A DNA stretch of 64,000 bases, taken from Achromobacter pulmonis (lineage in GTDB: Bacteria > Pseudomonadota > Gammaproteobacteria > Burkholderiales > Burkholderiaceae_B). Positions 17,826 through 26,357 of the stretch are shown here, piece by piece. The notes under the pieces are model-generated. The model saw only the letters and a program-made list of their open reading frames with translations. It ran no database searches and was not told where the DNA came from. The stretch spans positions 564,033-628,032 of the forward strand of contig NZ_POQS01000003.1 in the NCBI RefSeq assembly GCF_002885955.2, written 5' to 3'. Made by a program: the position numbers and the translations under genes. Position 1 is the first letter of the stretch, and each line of letters begins with the position of its first letter.

Positions 17826-18914
17826 TTACTCCGGGATGGCGACGGCGTCGGCGGCCTGCCAGCTGACCGACAACGGCTGGCCGATGGCGTACTGCTCGGC
17901 CTGCCGCTGCGTCGGATGGGCGGCGACGATGGGCGCCGCGTCGGCCACGCCCGTGTCCAGGTAGAGCTTGGTCAGGCTGCCGGTGACCATGACGTCCAGC
18001 AGCTTGCCGCCCAGGGCCGGGCCCTGGGCGCCGGCCCCGCTCACGCGCAGGTTCTGCGGGCGCAGCATCACGGTGACCTTCTGGCCGGCGCGCAGCGGCG
18101 CGCCATTGGACAGCGCGGGGCCGGTCACGCCTTGGTGTTCCAGCCTGACCGAGACGGTGTCGCCATCCGCCGATTCGACCACGCCCCGCAGCAGATTGGA
18201 TTCGCCCAGGAAGTCGGCCACGAACAGGGTGCGCGGGCGGAAGTACAGGTCGGCCGGCGTGCCCAGCTGTTCGATCGCGCCGCCGTTCATCAGGCAGATG
18301 CGGTCGGACATGGTCATCGCCTCTTCCTGGTCGTGCGTCACGTAGACGATGGTCGTGCCCAGTTCGCGGTGGATGCGCTTGATCTCCAGCTGCATCTGGT
18401 CGCGCAGCTTCTTGTCCAGCGCGCCCAGCGGTTCGTCCATCAGGATGATGGCGGGGCGGTAGACCATGCAGCGCGCCAGCGCGATGCGCTGCTGCTGGCC
18501 GCCGGACAGTTCGCGCGGCAGGCGCGCCGCGACGTGCGGCAGGCGCACCATCTCCAGCGCCTCCATCGCGCGGCGGCGCGCTTCGGCCGCCGGCACCTTG
18601 CGCATCTTCAGCGGGAACGCGATGTTCTCTTCGATGCTCATGTGCGGGAACAGCGCGTAGTTCTGGAACACCATGCCGATGTCGCGTTCGTACGGCGCGC
18701 CGTAGGTCACGTCGACGCCGTCGATCAGCACCTGGCCCTCGTCGGGCTGGGCCAGGCCCGCGATCAGGCTCAGCAGGGTGGTCTTGCCGGAGCCGGACGG
18801 CCCCAGCAGCGTCAGGAATTCGCCGCGCGCGACGTCCAGGTGGGTGGGGGCCAGGGCGACGAAGTCGCCATAGCGTTTGCCCAGGCCCGAGATTTGCAGA
18901 TTGGAGGAGGACAT
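17826..18914 (-). CDS. ABC transporter ATPase (PotA-like)
   Basis: A 362-residue ATPase. The ATG at 18914 begins MSSSNLQISGLGKRYGDFVA. Walker A is GPSGSGKTT (about 39-47), the Q-loop is MVFQNYALFPH, the signature is LSGGQQQR and Walker B is IILMDEPLGALD, followed by the H-loop VTHDQEEAM. The C-terminal TOBE domain (about 280-360) is typical of polyamine/iron-type importers. It powers the fused permease. The gene is 20 nt after the binding-protein gene and 4 nt before the permease. Confidence 0.93.
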   Translation of the reverse strand: MSSSNLQISGLGKRYGDFVALAPTHLDVARGEFLTLLGPSGSGKTTLLSLIAGLAQPDEGQVLIDGVDVTYGAPYERDIGMVFQNYALFPHMSIEENIAFPLKMRKVPAAEARRRAMEALEMVRLPHVAARLPRELSGGQQQRIALARCMVYRPAIILMDEPLGALDKKLRDQMQLEIKRIHRELGTTIVYVTHDQEEAMTMSDRICLMNGGAIEQLGTPADLYFRPRTLFVADFLGESNLLRGVVESADGDTVSVRLEHQGVTGPALSNGAPLRAGQKVTVMLRPQNLRVSGAGAQGPALGGKLLDVMVTGSLTKLYLDTGVADAAPIVAAHPTQRQAEQYAIGQPLSVSWQAADAVAIPE

Positions 18915-18934
18915 GATGTTCGACGAGGTAGGGA

Positions 18935-20017
18935 TTACTTCAGGACCCAGCCGTTGAAGCGCTCGATGACGTCGCGCTGCTTCTCCAGCCAGTAGGCGGC
19001 GTTGATGTGCAGGCCCGTCTTGATGTTGTCGGGGTGGGTCGGGCAATTGCGCGCCACCTCGGGCTTGATGTGGTCGAAGGCGGCGGGCTGCGTGACGCCG
19101 GCCGCGAAATACTCGACCAGCGCGGCCTGGCGCTTGGGGTCCGAGGCGAACTTGATGAATTCGCGGCAGGCGTCGGCGTTGGGCGTGCCCTTGAGGATCG
19201 ACCAGTTGTCGCAACCCCAGATGTTCTGGTCCCACACGATCTCCACCGGCGCGCCGTTGGCGATGGCCGATTGCGCGCGCGACACCCAGGTGGCGATCAT
19301 GTCGACCTCGCCGGAGCCCAGCATCTGCTCGACCTGGGCGCCGGTGTTCCACCACACCTCCACCGCGGGCTTGATCTTGTCCAGGCTGGCCAGGGCGCGG
19401 TCGATGTCGCAGGGGTAGACCTTGTCGGTCGGCACGCCGTCGGCCATCAGCGCTTCCTCGATGGTGTCGAACGGATGCTTGCGCAGGCCGCGGCGGCCCG
19501 GGATGTTCTTCACGTCCCAGAAGTCGGCCCACGACGCCGGCGCACGGCGGCCCTGGAACGCATCCTTGCGGTAGGCCAGCACGGTGGAATAGACGTTGTT
19601 GCCGACGCCATACGGCGACATGTACTGCTTGGGAATGCTGGCCACCACCGGGTCGGATTCCAGGCCGTGCTTTTCCAGGTAGACCTTGCCGCCTTCGGTC
19701 AGCATCAGGATGGCGGGCTGGCTGATCTTGGCCATGTCCCAGGTGTAGTTGCCGGTCTCCACCATGCTGCGGATCTGGGCGGTGGGCTCGGCGTTGGCCT
19801 GCACGCCCACCACCTGGATGCCGGTGGCCTCGGTGAACGGGCGGTAGAACACGGCGCCGTAGGCCTTGCTGTAGATGCCGCCGTCGTCGCGCACGACGAT
19901 GCGCTTGGAGGCCGCGCGCGACGGCGTCCAGATCATGGGCATGGCCAGGGCGGCGGCGCCGGCGGCCACGGTCTTGAGCGCGTTGCGGCGCGAGGCGTTA
20001 TGGGAGATCGGTTTCAT
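18935..20017 (-). CDS. Extracellular solute-binding protein (PotD-like), Tat-exported
   Basis: A 360-residue periplasmic receptor. A twin-arginine signal (ASRRNALKTVAAGAAALAMP) begins at about residue 8, with cleavage likely after SRA. The mature part has the two-lobe fold of group 1/PotD proteins (GVGNNVYSTVLAYR, DIDRALASLDKIKP). It delivers a small, probably charged or carboxylated solute to the fused permease. The gene follows the FAD dehydrogenase by 27 nt and precedes the ATPase by 20 nt. The ligand is not known; polyamine, amino acid or sugar acid are options. Confidence 0.9.
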   Translation of the reverse strand: MKPISHNASRRNALKTVAAGAAALAMPMIWTPSRAASKRIVVRDDGGIYSKAYGAVFYRPFTEATGIQVVGVQANAEPTAQIRSMVETGNYTWDMAKISQPAILMLTEGGKVYLEKHGLESDPVVASIPKQYMSPYGVGNNVYSTVLAYRKDAFQGRRAPASWADFWDVKNIPGRRGLRKHPFDTIEEALMADGVPTDKVYPCDIDRALASLDKIKPAVEVWWNTGAQVEQMLGSGEVDMIATWVSRAQSAIANGAPVEIVWDQNIWGCDNWSILKGTPNADACREFIKFASDPKRQAALVEYFAAGVTQPAAFDHIKPEVARNCPTHPDNIKTGLHINAAYWLEKQRDVIERFNGWVLK

Positions 20018-20044
20018 GGAAGGCTCCTACGGATTGAGAACGGC

Positions 20045-21472
20045 TCAAGGCAGCAAGCGGCCGGGGTTGAAAAGCTGGGCGGGATCGAAAGCCTGTTTCA
20101 CCGCGCGCATCATCGCCAGCTCCACCGGCGACTTGTAGTGCGCCATTTCGGCGAGCGAGCTGCGGCCCACGCCGTGTTCGGCGCTGAAGGTGCCGCCCAG
20201 CGCCGCGGCCACGTCGTTGACCGCGCGCCGGATGGCGGCGGCCATCGCGTCGCGGTCGGGCAGCGCGTTCCAGGCATCGAAGGTGAAAAACGGAATGAAG
20301 TGCACGTTGCCGTCGCCCAGGTGCGCCACGATCAGCACCGGCAGACCCGGCGCCAGTTCGCGCACGGCCCGGGTGGCTTCGTCGATGAAGCGCGGCACGG
20401 CGGATACGGGCACGGCGGTGTCGGTGGTCAGGCCCACGCCGGCCTTCTTGTTGCCTTCCGACACGCTGTGGCGCACTTCCCAGAGGGCGGCGCGCTGCGC
20501 GCCGTTGGCGGCCAGCACGGCGTCGTGCAACAGGCCCTGGGACGCGGCCTGCTCCAGGATCTGCTGCAGCAGTTCCTGCAATCCGGCGTCGTCGCCGGTG
20601 TCGGACAGTTCCACCAGCACGTGCCAGGGATGGGCGCCGGGCAGCGGATTCTTGCGGCCCGGCACGTGCGCCATCACCACGTCCAGCTGGTTGCTGTCGA
20701 TCATTTCGAAGGCCGACAGGCGCGAGCCGCAGGCCCGCTGGAACAGGCCCAGGATGTCCAGCGCGGCCTGCGGGCTGTCCGGCGCCAGCCAGGCCACGGC
20801 GTGCGCGCTGGGCAGGGGATGCAGCTTCAGCACGGCGGCGGTGACGATGCCCATCGTGCCTTCGGCGCCGATGAACAGGTGCTTGAGGTCATAGCCCGTG
20901 TTGTTCTTGCGCAGCGCGGTCAGGCCGTCCCAGATGGAGCCGTCGGGCAGCACCACTTCCAGCCCCAGGATGTTGTCGCGCGTGTTGCCGTAGCGCAGCA
21001 CGCCGGTGCCGCCCGCGTTGGTGGCGATGGTGCCGCCGATCTGGCACGAGCCTTCCGCGCCCAGGCTGATCGGGTACAGCCGGCCTTGCGCGGCCGCCGC
21101 TTCCTGCACCGTGGCCAGCACGCAGCCGGCCTCGACTTCCATGGAATTGTTGGCCGCGTCCACGCGGCGCACGCGGCGCATGCGCGCCAGGTTCACGATC
21201 ACGGGCGGGCGGCCTCCGGCGGCGGGCACGGCGCCGCCGCACAGGCTGGTGTTGCCGCCCTGGGGCAGCACCGGCGCGCCGTGCGCGTGGCACAGGCGCA
21301 CCACCTCGGACACCTGCTGCGTGTTGCCGGGCAGCGCCACGCACAGCGCCGGGCCCTTGTAGCGGCCGCGCCAGTCTTCGGTGTAGCCGGCCATGTCGGC
21401 TTCGCTGTGGAGGATGGCGTCCGCGCCCAGGGCCTGGGTCAGCGCGTCTAGCAGGGTGTTGCCGTTGGTCAT
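20045..21472 (-). CDS. FAD-linked 2-hydroxyacid dehydrogenase (GlcD/D-2-hydroxyglutarate dehydrogenase type)
   Basis: A 475-residue flavoprotein. The PCMH-type FAD domain shows LPQGGNTSLCGGAVP and GGTIATNAGGTGVLRYGNTRDN. The C-terminal FAD-oxidase domain carries AHLGDGNVHF and FSAEHGVGRSSL, the His-rich metal/substrate site of the D-2-hydroxyacid branch. It probably oxidises a D-2-hydroxy acid to the 2-oxo acid that the DapA-like enzyme then cleaves. The ATG at 21472 is preferred to an in-frame GTG at 21517 that adds 15 Pro-rich residues. First gene of the five-gene operon. Confidence 0.88.
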   Translation of the reverse strand: MTNGNTLLDALTQALGADAILHSEADMAGYTEDWRGRYKGPALCVALPGNTQQVSEVVRLCHAHGAPVLPQGGNTSLCGGAVPAAGGRPPVIVNLARMRRVRRVDAANNSMEVEAGCVLATVQEAAAAQGRLYPISLGAEGSCQIGGTIATNAGGTGVLRYGNTRDNILGLEVVLPDGSIWDGLTALRKNNTGYDLKHLFIGAEGTMGIVTAAVLKLHPLPSAHAVAWLAPDSPQAALDILGLFQRACGSRLSAFEMIDSNQLDVVMAHVPGRKNPLPGAHPWHVLVELSDTGDDAGLQELLQQILEQAASQGLLHDAVLAANGAQRAALWEVRHSVSEGNKKAGVGLTTDTAVPVSAVPRFIDEATRAVRELAPGLPVLIVAHLGDGNVHFIPFFTFDAWNALPDRDAMAAAIRRAVNDVAAALGGTFSAEHGVGRSSLAEMAHYKSPVELAMMRAVKQAFDPAQLFNPGRLLP

Positions 21473-21523
21473 GTCTGTGGTCCCGATGGGCGCTGGAGTC
21501 CCAGCGCGTTCGGGCACAGCATA

Positions 21524-21558
21524 CGATTACTTAAATTGCTTTTCGATTTAAGTAATCG
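21524..21558. promoter_or_regulatory. 13-bp perfect operator palindrome before the dehydrogenase operon
   Basis: Arms cgattacttaaat and atttaagtaatcg pair perfectly around a 9-nt spacer in AT-rich DNA, 52 nt upstream of the FAD dehydrogenase start. The form fits a dimeric GntR- or IclR-type repressor. No regulator gene adjoins this region. Confidence 0.6.
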
Positions 21559-21668
21559 AATTGCAATTGACTTTAGGGTATGTCCTAGGCTAGCGCGTCG
21601 CTCGCCCAGGCCCGTGCGCCGGGCGTAACCGCGGATTAGTGGCGATCCGGATTGCGGCGCTCAAAATG

Positions 21669-21701
21669 ATCGAAATACAATTATATTATTCTGTATTCGA
21701 T
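21669..21701. promoter_or_regulatory. Second operator-like palindrome, before the FMN oxidase gene
   Basis: atcgaaataca and tgtattcgat form an imperfect inverted repeat (one inserted base) around 12 AT-only or nearly AT-only bases, 43 nt before the FMN oxidase start. With the palindrome at 21524-21558 it gives each divergent gene its own site. Confidence 0.5.
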
Positions 21702-21743
21702 TTATTTTAAACACCGCCAGGCCATGGAAAACAAGGAACTGCA

Positions 21744-22877
21744 ATGCTGCCGTGCGTGATGGACTACCGGCGCCACGCGCAAAAACGCCTGCCCCGGCTG
21801 GCGTTCGATTACCTCGAAGGCGGGGCGGAGGACGGCCTGACGATGGCGCGCAACGCATCGGCCTACGCCGCGCTGGAATTCCGCCCGGACGTGCTGGTCG
21901 ACGTCTCCGAATGCCGGCTGGAAACGCCGCTGCTGGGCGCCACCGCCGCCATGCCGGCCGCCGTCGGCCCCACCGGCCTGAACGGGCTGTTCTGGCCCGA
22001 CGCCGACGTCCACCTGGCGCGCGCCGCGCACCGGGCCGGCCTGCCTTTCGTGCTGTCGACCGCGTCCACTTCCCTGCTGGAAGACGTGCGCGCGGCGACC
22101 TCCGGCGAGCTCTGGCTGCAGCTCTACGTGCAGCGCGACCGCCGCATCGCCGAGCACCTGATGGACCGCGCCTGGCAGAACGGCTATACCGTGCTGTTCC
22201 TGACCGTGGACGTGCCGGTCCACGGCAACCGCGACCACGACAAGCGCAACGGCTTCAAGCTGCCGCTGCGGCCGTCGCCGCGCCTGCTGCTGGACCTGGC
22301 CGCGCATCCGGGCTGGTGCTGGCGCATGCTGCGCCACGGCGGCCCGCAGTTGAAGAACCTGGCCGTCAGCTCCAACGCGCGCGAGAACATCACCGAACAG
22401 GCCTCGGCGCTCAGCCGCCAGATGGACCTGGCGCTGAGCTGGGACGACGTCGCCTGGCTGCGCCGCGTCTGGCGCGGGCGCATCGTCATCAAGGGCATCC
22501 AGGGGCTGGCCGACGCGCGCCGCGCCCGGGCGCGCGGCGTCGACGGCATCGTCCTGTCCAACCACGGCGGCCGCCAGCTCGAAAGCGCGCCATGCCCGCT
22601 GGAAATCCTGCCGGAGGTGGCGGCCGAACTGGGACGCTCGCTGGAAATCATGGTCGACGGCGGCGTGCGCCGCGGCAGCGATATCGCCAAGGCGGTGGCG
22701 CTGGGCGCGCGCGCCGTGCTGCTGGGCCGCGCGCCGCTGTACGGCCTGGCGGGCCGCGGGCCGGCCGGCGTGCACGAGGTGCTGGCGATTCTGCGCACCG
22801 AACTCGAAAACACCCTCAGGCTGCTGGGCCGCAGCCGCATCGACGCCCTGAACGCGGGCGCGGTGCGGCGGCGCTGA
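21744..22877 (+). CDS. FMN-dependent 2-hydroxyacid oxidase/dehydrogenase (LldD family)
   Basis: A 377-residue TIM-barrel flavoprotein of the lactate/glycolate/mandelate oxidase family. The catalytic base is H274 with R277 (VLSNHGGRQLES). Family marks include AVGPTGLNGLFWPDAD, STASTSLLE and TVDVPVHGNRDHDKRNGF. It oxidises an L-2-hydroxy acid to a 2-oxo acid, complementing the D-specific enzyme encoded divergently at 20045-21472, so both enantiomers may feed one 2-oxo acid. An AAGGA site lies just before the ATG. proC follows after 32 nt. Confidence 0.88.
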   Translation: MLPCVMDYRRHAQKRLPRLAFDYLEGGAEDGLTMARNASAYAALEFRPDVLVDVSECRLETPLLGATAAMPAAVGPTGLNGLFWPDADVHLARAAHRAGLPFVLSTASTSLLEDVRAATSGELWLQLYVQRDRRIAEHLMDRAWQNGYTVLFLTVDVPVHGNRDHDKRNGFKLPLRPSPRLLLDLAAHPGWCWRMLRHGGPQLKNLAVSSNARENITEQASALSRQMDLALSWDDVAWLRRVWRGRIVIKGIQGLADARRARARGVDGIVLSNHGGRQLESAPCPLEILPEVAAELGRSLEIMVDGGVRRGSDIAKAVALGARAVLLGRAPLYGLAGRGPAGVHEVLAILRTELENTLRLLGRSRIDALNAGAVRRR

Positions 22878-22909
22878 GCTCCAGGCTTGCAACCTTCATC
22901 GGAACATCC

Positions 22910-23716
22910 ATGCGCGAAAAAATCGTTTTCATCGGCGGCGGCAACATGGCCTCGGCCATCATCGACGGCCTGCTCGGCCAGGGCAGGGCGTTGGAAGACT
23001 TCCTGGTGGTGGAGCCCTACGCGCCCACGCGCGAGGCCCTGGCCGCGCGCGGCCTGGCCTGCGTGGAGCTGCCCGGTCCCGGCCTGGGCGACGCCGCGCT
23101 GTGCGTGCTGGCCACCAAGCCGCAGGTGCTGCGCGAGGCCTGCGCGCAGGTGCGGCGCCATCTGCCGGCCGAGGCCGTCGTGGTCAGCATCGCGGCCGGC
23201 GTCGAACTGGCCGCGCTGTCGGACTGGCTGGGCGGCCACGCGCGCATCGTGCGCGCCATGCCGAACACGCCGGCCAAGGTGGGCCTGGGCATGACGGGCC
23301 TGTACGCCACGCCGGCCTGCGGGCCGCGCGAACGCGCGCTGGCCGACGCCCTGTTCGCGGCGGTGGGCGAACGCATCTGGACCGCCAGCGAAGCCATGAT
23401 CGACGCCGTCACCGCGGTGACCGGCAGCGGGCCGGGCTACGTCTTCCATTTCATGGCCGCGCTGGAGCAGGGCGCGGTCGAACTGGGCTTCGCGCCCGCC
23501 GAAGCGCGCCGGCTGGCGGTATCGGCGTTTCGCGGCGCGGCCGCGTTGGCCGCCGCCGAAGACGCCGCCTTGTCCGAGCTGCAGGACCGCGTCACCTCCA
23601 AGGGCGGCACCACCCACGCGGCCCTGTCGCACATGCGCGAAGCCGGCGTGGCCGAGGCGATCGCCCGGGCCGTGCATTGCGCCCGGCGGCGCGCGCGGGA
23701 ACTGGCCGCGGGATAG
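22910..23716 (+). CDS. proC: Pyrroline-5-carboxylate reductase
   Basis: A 268-residue ProC. The N-terminal Rossmann motif FIGGGNMASAIIDGL (residues 7-21), MPNTPAKVGLGMTGLY in the middle and the C-terminal signature TGSGPGYVF plus LQDRVTSKGGTTHAAL are all present. It reduces 1-pyrroline-5-carboxylate to proline with NAD(P)H in the cytoplasm. It is 32 nt after the 2-hydroxyacid oxidase, so the two may be cotranscribed although no metabolic link is obvious. Length is normal. Confidence 0.95.
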   Translation: MREKIVFIGGGNMASAIIDGLLGQGRALEDFLVVEPYAPTREALAARGLACVELPGPGLGDAALCVLATKPQVLREACAQVRRHLPAEAVVVSIAAGVELAALSDWLGGHARIVRAMPNTPAKVGLGMTGLYATPACGPRERALADALFAAVGERIWTASEAMIDAVTAVTGSGPGYVFHFMAALEQGAVELGFAPAEARRLAVSAFRGAAALAAAEDAALSELQDRVTSKGGTTHAALSHMREAGVAEAIARAVHCARRRARELAAG

Positions 23717-23758
23717 GGCGTCCGCGCCCCGGGCTTGACGGAAGGCCTATCGGAACTA

Positions 23759-23784
23759 TATCGTACGATATATATCGTAAGATA
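23759..23784. promoter_or_regulatory. Tandem PadR-type operator
   Basis: TATCGTACGATA (a perfect palindrome, 23759-23770) is followed at a 14-nt step by TATCGTAAGATA (23773-23784). The pair lies just upstream of the GAGGAGG ribosome site of the PadR gene, where a bound repressor would block its own transcription and that of the reductase gene. Confidence 0.75.
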
Positions 23785-23801
23785 CGTTCCGAGGAGGTCC
23801 C

Positions 23802-24527
23802 ATGCGTCAACCCCAATTCCTGACCGCGTTCCCGCGCGGCCCGCGCCGCGCGCGGAACAAGCCTCACGAGGCCGTGCGGCCGCAAGACCACGACGGCCGC
23901 CACGCCCATCACCAGCGCCATGCCGGCGCGGGCAGCGACTGGTTCTCCGGCCCGCCCGGCGGGCGCGGCGAGCCGGACGGCCTGGGCGGCGACGGCGGCG
24001 GCTGGAACCGCAGCCGCAAGGTCTCGGGCGACGACCTGCAGCTGATGCTGCTGGGCCTGCTGGAACAGAACCCCAGCCACGGCTATGAACTCATCAAGGC
24101 GCTGGGCGCGCTCAGCAACGGCTTCTACACGCCCAGCCCCGGCATGGTCTATCCGGCGCTGACCTATCTGGAAGAGCTGGGCTACGCCACGGTCGAGCAG
24201 GCCGGCGCCAAGAAGCGCTACCACTTGGCGCCGGCGGGGCGCGAGCGCCTGGACGCCAACCGCGAGCGCCTGTCGCTCATGTTCAACAAGTTCAAGCACG
24301 TGGCGCGCAAGATGGACTGGATGCGCCAGGCCTGGAGCGGCCAGCCGCGCAGTACCGGCCCGGAGGGCGAGGACGCCGCCACCGGCTGGCTGCCGGAATT
24401 CGTCGAGGCCCGCCAGGCGCTCAAGCGCGCGCTGCTCGAACGTACCGACGCCGGGCCCAAGGAACAGCGGCGCATCGCGGCCATCCTGGCGCGCGCAACG
24501 GCGGAAATCACGGGCTCCTGTTCCTGA
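23802..24527 (+). CDS. PadR-family regulator with His-rich N-terminus (YqjI-like)
   Basis: A 241-residue regulator. Residues 22-40 are His-rich (HDGRHAHHQRH). The PadR winged-helix domain spans about 78-150 (LQLMLLGLLEQNPSHGYELI, SPGMVYPALTYLEELG), with a helical dimerisation tail. This layout matches E. coli YqjI, a nickel-responsive repressor of the ferric reductase gene yqjH. Here the reductase gene follows directly on the same strand (24 nt). A tandem palindrome covers its promoter, indicating autorepression. Metal sensing is inferred from the His cluster. Confidence 0.88.
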   Translation: MRQPQFLTAFPRGPRRARNKPHEAVRPQDHDGRHAHHQRHAGAGSDWFSGPPGGRGEPDGLGGDGGGWNRSRKVSGDDLQLMLLGLLEQNPSHGYELIKALGALSNGFYTPSPGMVYPALTYLEELGYATVEQAGAKKRYHLAPAGRERLDANRERLSLMFNKFKHVARKMDWMRQAWSGQPRSTGPEGEDAATGWLPEFVEARQALKRALLERTDAGPKEQRRIAAILARATAEITGSCS

Positions 24528-24550
24528 TTCCGTACCTTCCTGGAGTATCC

Positions 24551-25366
24551 ATGACCCGCACCGACCTCAATGTCGAACGCGTCCGCCACGAACTAAAGGC
24601 ACGCGTGCTGACCGTGGCGCACGTCGAGCGCATCGCCGGCCTGCTGGCCCGCGTCACCTTCACCGGCGACGACCTGCATGACTTCGTCTCCGCCTCGTTC
24701 GACGACCACGTGAAGCTTTTCTTTTCGCCCGACCCTTCGCTGCCGCCGGTCCTGCCCAGCTTCGGCTCGGACGGCATCACGTTCCCCGAAGGCGCGCCCC
24801 GTCCAGCCGCGCGCGACTACACCCCGCGCCGTTATGACGCGGCGCGCAGGGAACTCGTGATCGACTTCGTGCTGCACGGCGACGGCCCCGCCTCGACCTG
24901 GGCCGAGCAGGCCGCGCCCGGCCAGCGGCTGGGCATAGCCGGGCCGCGCGGTTCCTTCGTGGTGCCCACGGGCTTTGACTGGCACCTGCTGATCGGCGAC
25001 GAAACCGCCTTGCCCGCCATCGCGCGCCGCCTGGAAGAGCTGCCCGAGACCGCGCAGGCGCTGGCCCTGATCGAAGTGCCGCATGCCGCCAACGAGATCG
25101 CGCTGGCCAGCCCCGCGCGCGCGACGGTCCGCTGGCTGCACCGCGACGGCGCGGCGTCCGGCGACGGCGCCGCGCTGCTGGACGCGGCGCGCGAACTGCG
25201 TTTGCCGCCGGGCGAAGGCTATGTGTGGATCGCGGCCGAGTCCGCCGTGGCCAGGGCGCTGCGCGAAGTCATGGTGGCGGGCCATGGCGTGGACAAGCGC
25301 CGCATCCGCGCCGCCAGCTACTGGAAGCGCGGCGCGGCCGCCGTGCACGAGTCGCACGAAGACTGA
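24551..25366 (+). CDS. Siderophore-interacting protein, NADPH-dependent ferric-siderophore reductase (YqjH/ViuB type)
   Basis: A 271-residue flavoprotein. The FAD-binding domain contains ARDYTPRRYD (about residues 90-99) and GPASTWAEQAAPGQ, followed by GPRGSF and the SIP domain with LLIGDETALPAIAR, the standard mark of the family. It releases iron from ferric siderophores in the cytoplasm by reduction. It is co-transcribed with the PadR regulator. Length fits YqjH-like proteins (about 250-280). The SIP rather than the FSR subgroup is assigned because no C-terminal cysteine cluster is present. Confidence 0.92.
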   Translation: MTRTDLNVERVRHELKARVLTVAHVERIAGLLARVTFTGDDLHDFVSASFDDHVKLFFSPDPSLPPVLPSFGSDGITFPEGAPRPAARDYTPRRYDAARRELVIDFVLHGDGPASTWAEQAAPGQRLGIAGPRGSFVVPTGFDWHLLIGDETALPAIARRLEELPETAQALALIEVPHAANEIALASPARATVRWLHRDGAASGDGAALLDAARELRLPPGEGYVWIAAESAVARALREVMVAGHGVDKRRIRAASYWKRGAAAVHESHED

Positions 25367-25375
25367 ACGGCGGCC

Positions 25376-26254
25376 TCAGGCCGCGGCCAGCGCCAGCAGG
25401 TTGCGCACGCGCGCGCCCGCGCCGGGCTGGCGCACCGCCAGGCCCAGCACGGCGCGCGGCCAGTCCAGCGCGAACGGACGGTACACCACGCCGTCGGGGC
25501 GCAGATGGCGCAGCGAATCCGGCACGATCGCCACGCCCATGCCCGCCGCCACCAGGTTCACCGCCGAAGACAGCTGCGGCGCGCGCTGGCCGATGCTGGG
25601 GTTGAGCCCCTGCTGCCGGCAGGCCGCCATGATGTCCGCGCTCAGCCCGTAACCTGACTTGCGCGAATACAGAATGAAGCGCTCGCGCGCCAGGTCGGCG
25701 GGCGCCAGTTGCGCCGCGCCGGCCAGGCGATGGCCCAGCGGCAGCGCCACCACCAGCGGCTCCTGCGCCAGCTGCGTGAAGGCCAGTCCGCCGTCCAGCG
25801 CGAAGGGCGGCCGCACGAAGGCCGCGTCTATCGCGCCGCTGCGCAGCTGCGCCACCAGCGTTTCGCTATCGCCTTGCGACAGCGTCATCTCCACTTCCGG
25901 ATAGCGTTGGCGGTATTGCCGGATCAGCCCGGTCACCACGCCGTTGAACGAAGCCGATTCCGTGAACCCCAACGTCAGCTCGCCGACCTCGCCGCGCGCC
26001 GCCCGCTGCGCGGTCAGCACGGCCGCCTGGGCGCGCTGCAGGATGTCCTGCGCGCAGGCCAGGAAGGCGCGGCCCGCGTCGTTCAGCGCCACGCCCCGGC
26101 CGTTGCGGTCGAACAGCGGCGTGCCGACTTCCTGCTCCAGCTGGCGGATCTGCTGCGACAGCGGCGGCTGCGCCATGCCCAGTTGTTCGGCGGCGCGGGT
26201 GAAGTGTTCGGCCTCGGCGGTGGCGACGAAATAACGCAGGTGGCGCAGTTCCAT
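25376..26254 (-). CDS. LysR-family regulator (BenM/CatM-like N-terminus)
   Basis: A 292-residue LysR protein starting MELRHLRYFVATAEAEHFTR. The HTH includes LGMAQPPLSQQIRQLEQEVG, typical of the BenM/CbnR subgroup. The effector domain is complete. The gene is divergent from the isocitrate lyase/PEP mutase family gene across 103 nt, with an AT-rich T-N11-A site in between, so it probably regulates that gene. Its end is 9 nt from the end of the reductase gene on the other strand. Confidence 0.86.
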   Translation of the reverse strand: MELRHLRYFVATAEAEHFTRAAEQLGMAQPPLSQQIRQLEQEVGTPLFDRNGRGVALNDAGRAFLACAQDILQRAQAAVLTAQRAARGEVGELTLGFTESASFNGVVTGLIRQYRQRYPEVEMTLSQGDSETLVAQLRSGAIDAAFVRPPFALDGGLAFTQLAQEPLVVALPLGHRLAGAAQLAPADLARERFILYSRKSGYGLSADIMAACRQQGLNPSIGQRAPQLSSAVNLVAAGMGVAIVPDSLRHLRPDGVVYRPFALDWPRAVLGLAVRQPGAGARVRNLLALAAA

Positions 26255-26286
26255 ATCGGTATCTAGAAAGTATTAATTATCAATTT

Positions 26287-26299
26287 TCCATATATTGGA
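26287..26299. promoter_or_regulatory. Candidate LysR-binding site
   Basis: TCCATATATTGGA is a 4-bp inverted repeat with a T-N11-A core in the AT-rich divergent region between the LysR gene (start 26254) and the lyase gene (start 26358). Confidence 0.4.
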
Positions 26300-26357
26300 C
26301 ATTCTAGTGTCGCGGAACGATCATGGACGCATCCGATACGTCCTTCAAGGAATCCGC

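Noticed and set aside
22184..23677. A long minus-strand frame (497 codons) opposite the hydroxyacid oxidase and proC genes.
   Set aside because: Two well-recognised families lie on the plus strand; the antisense frame shows no domain.
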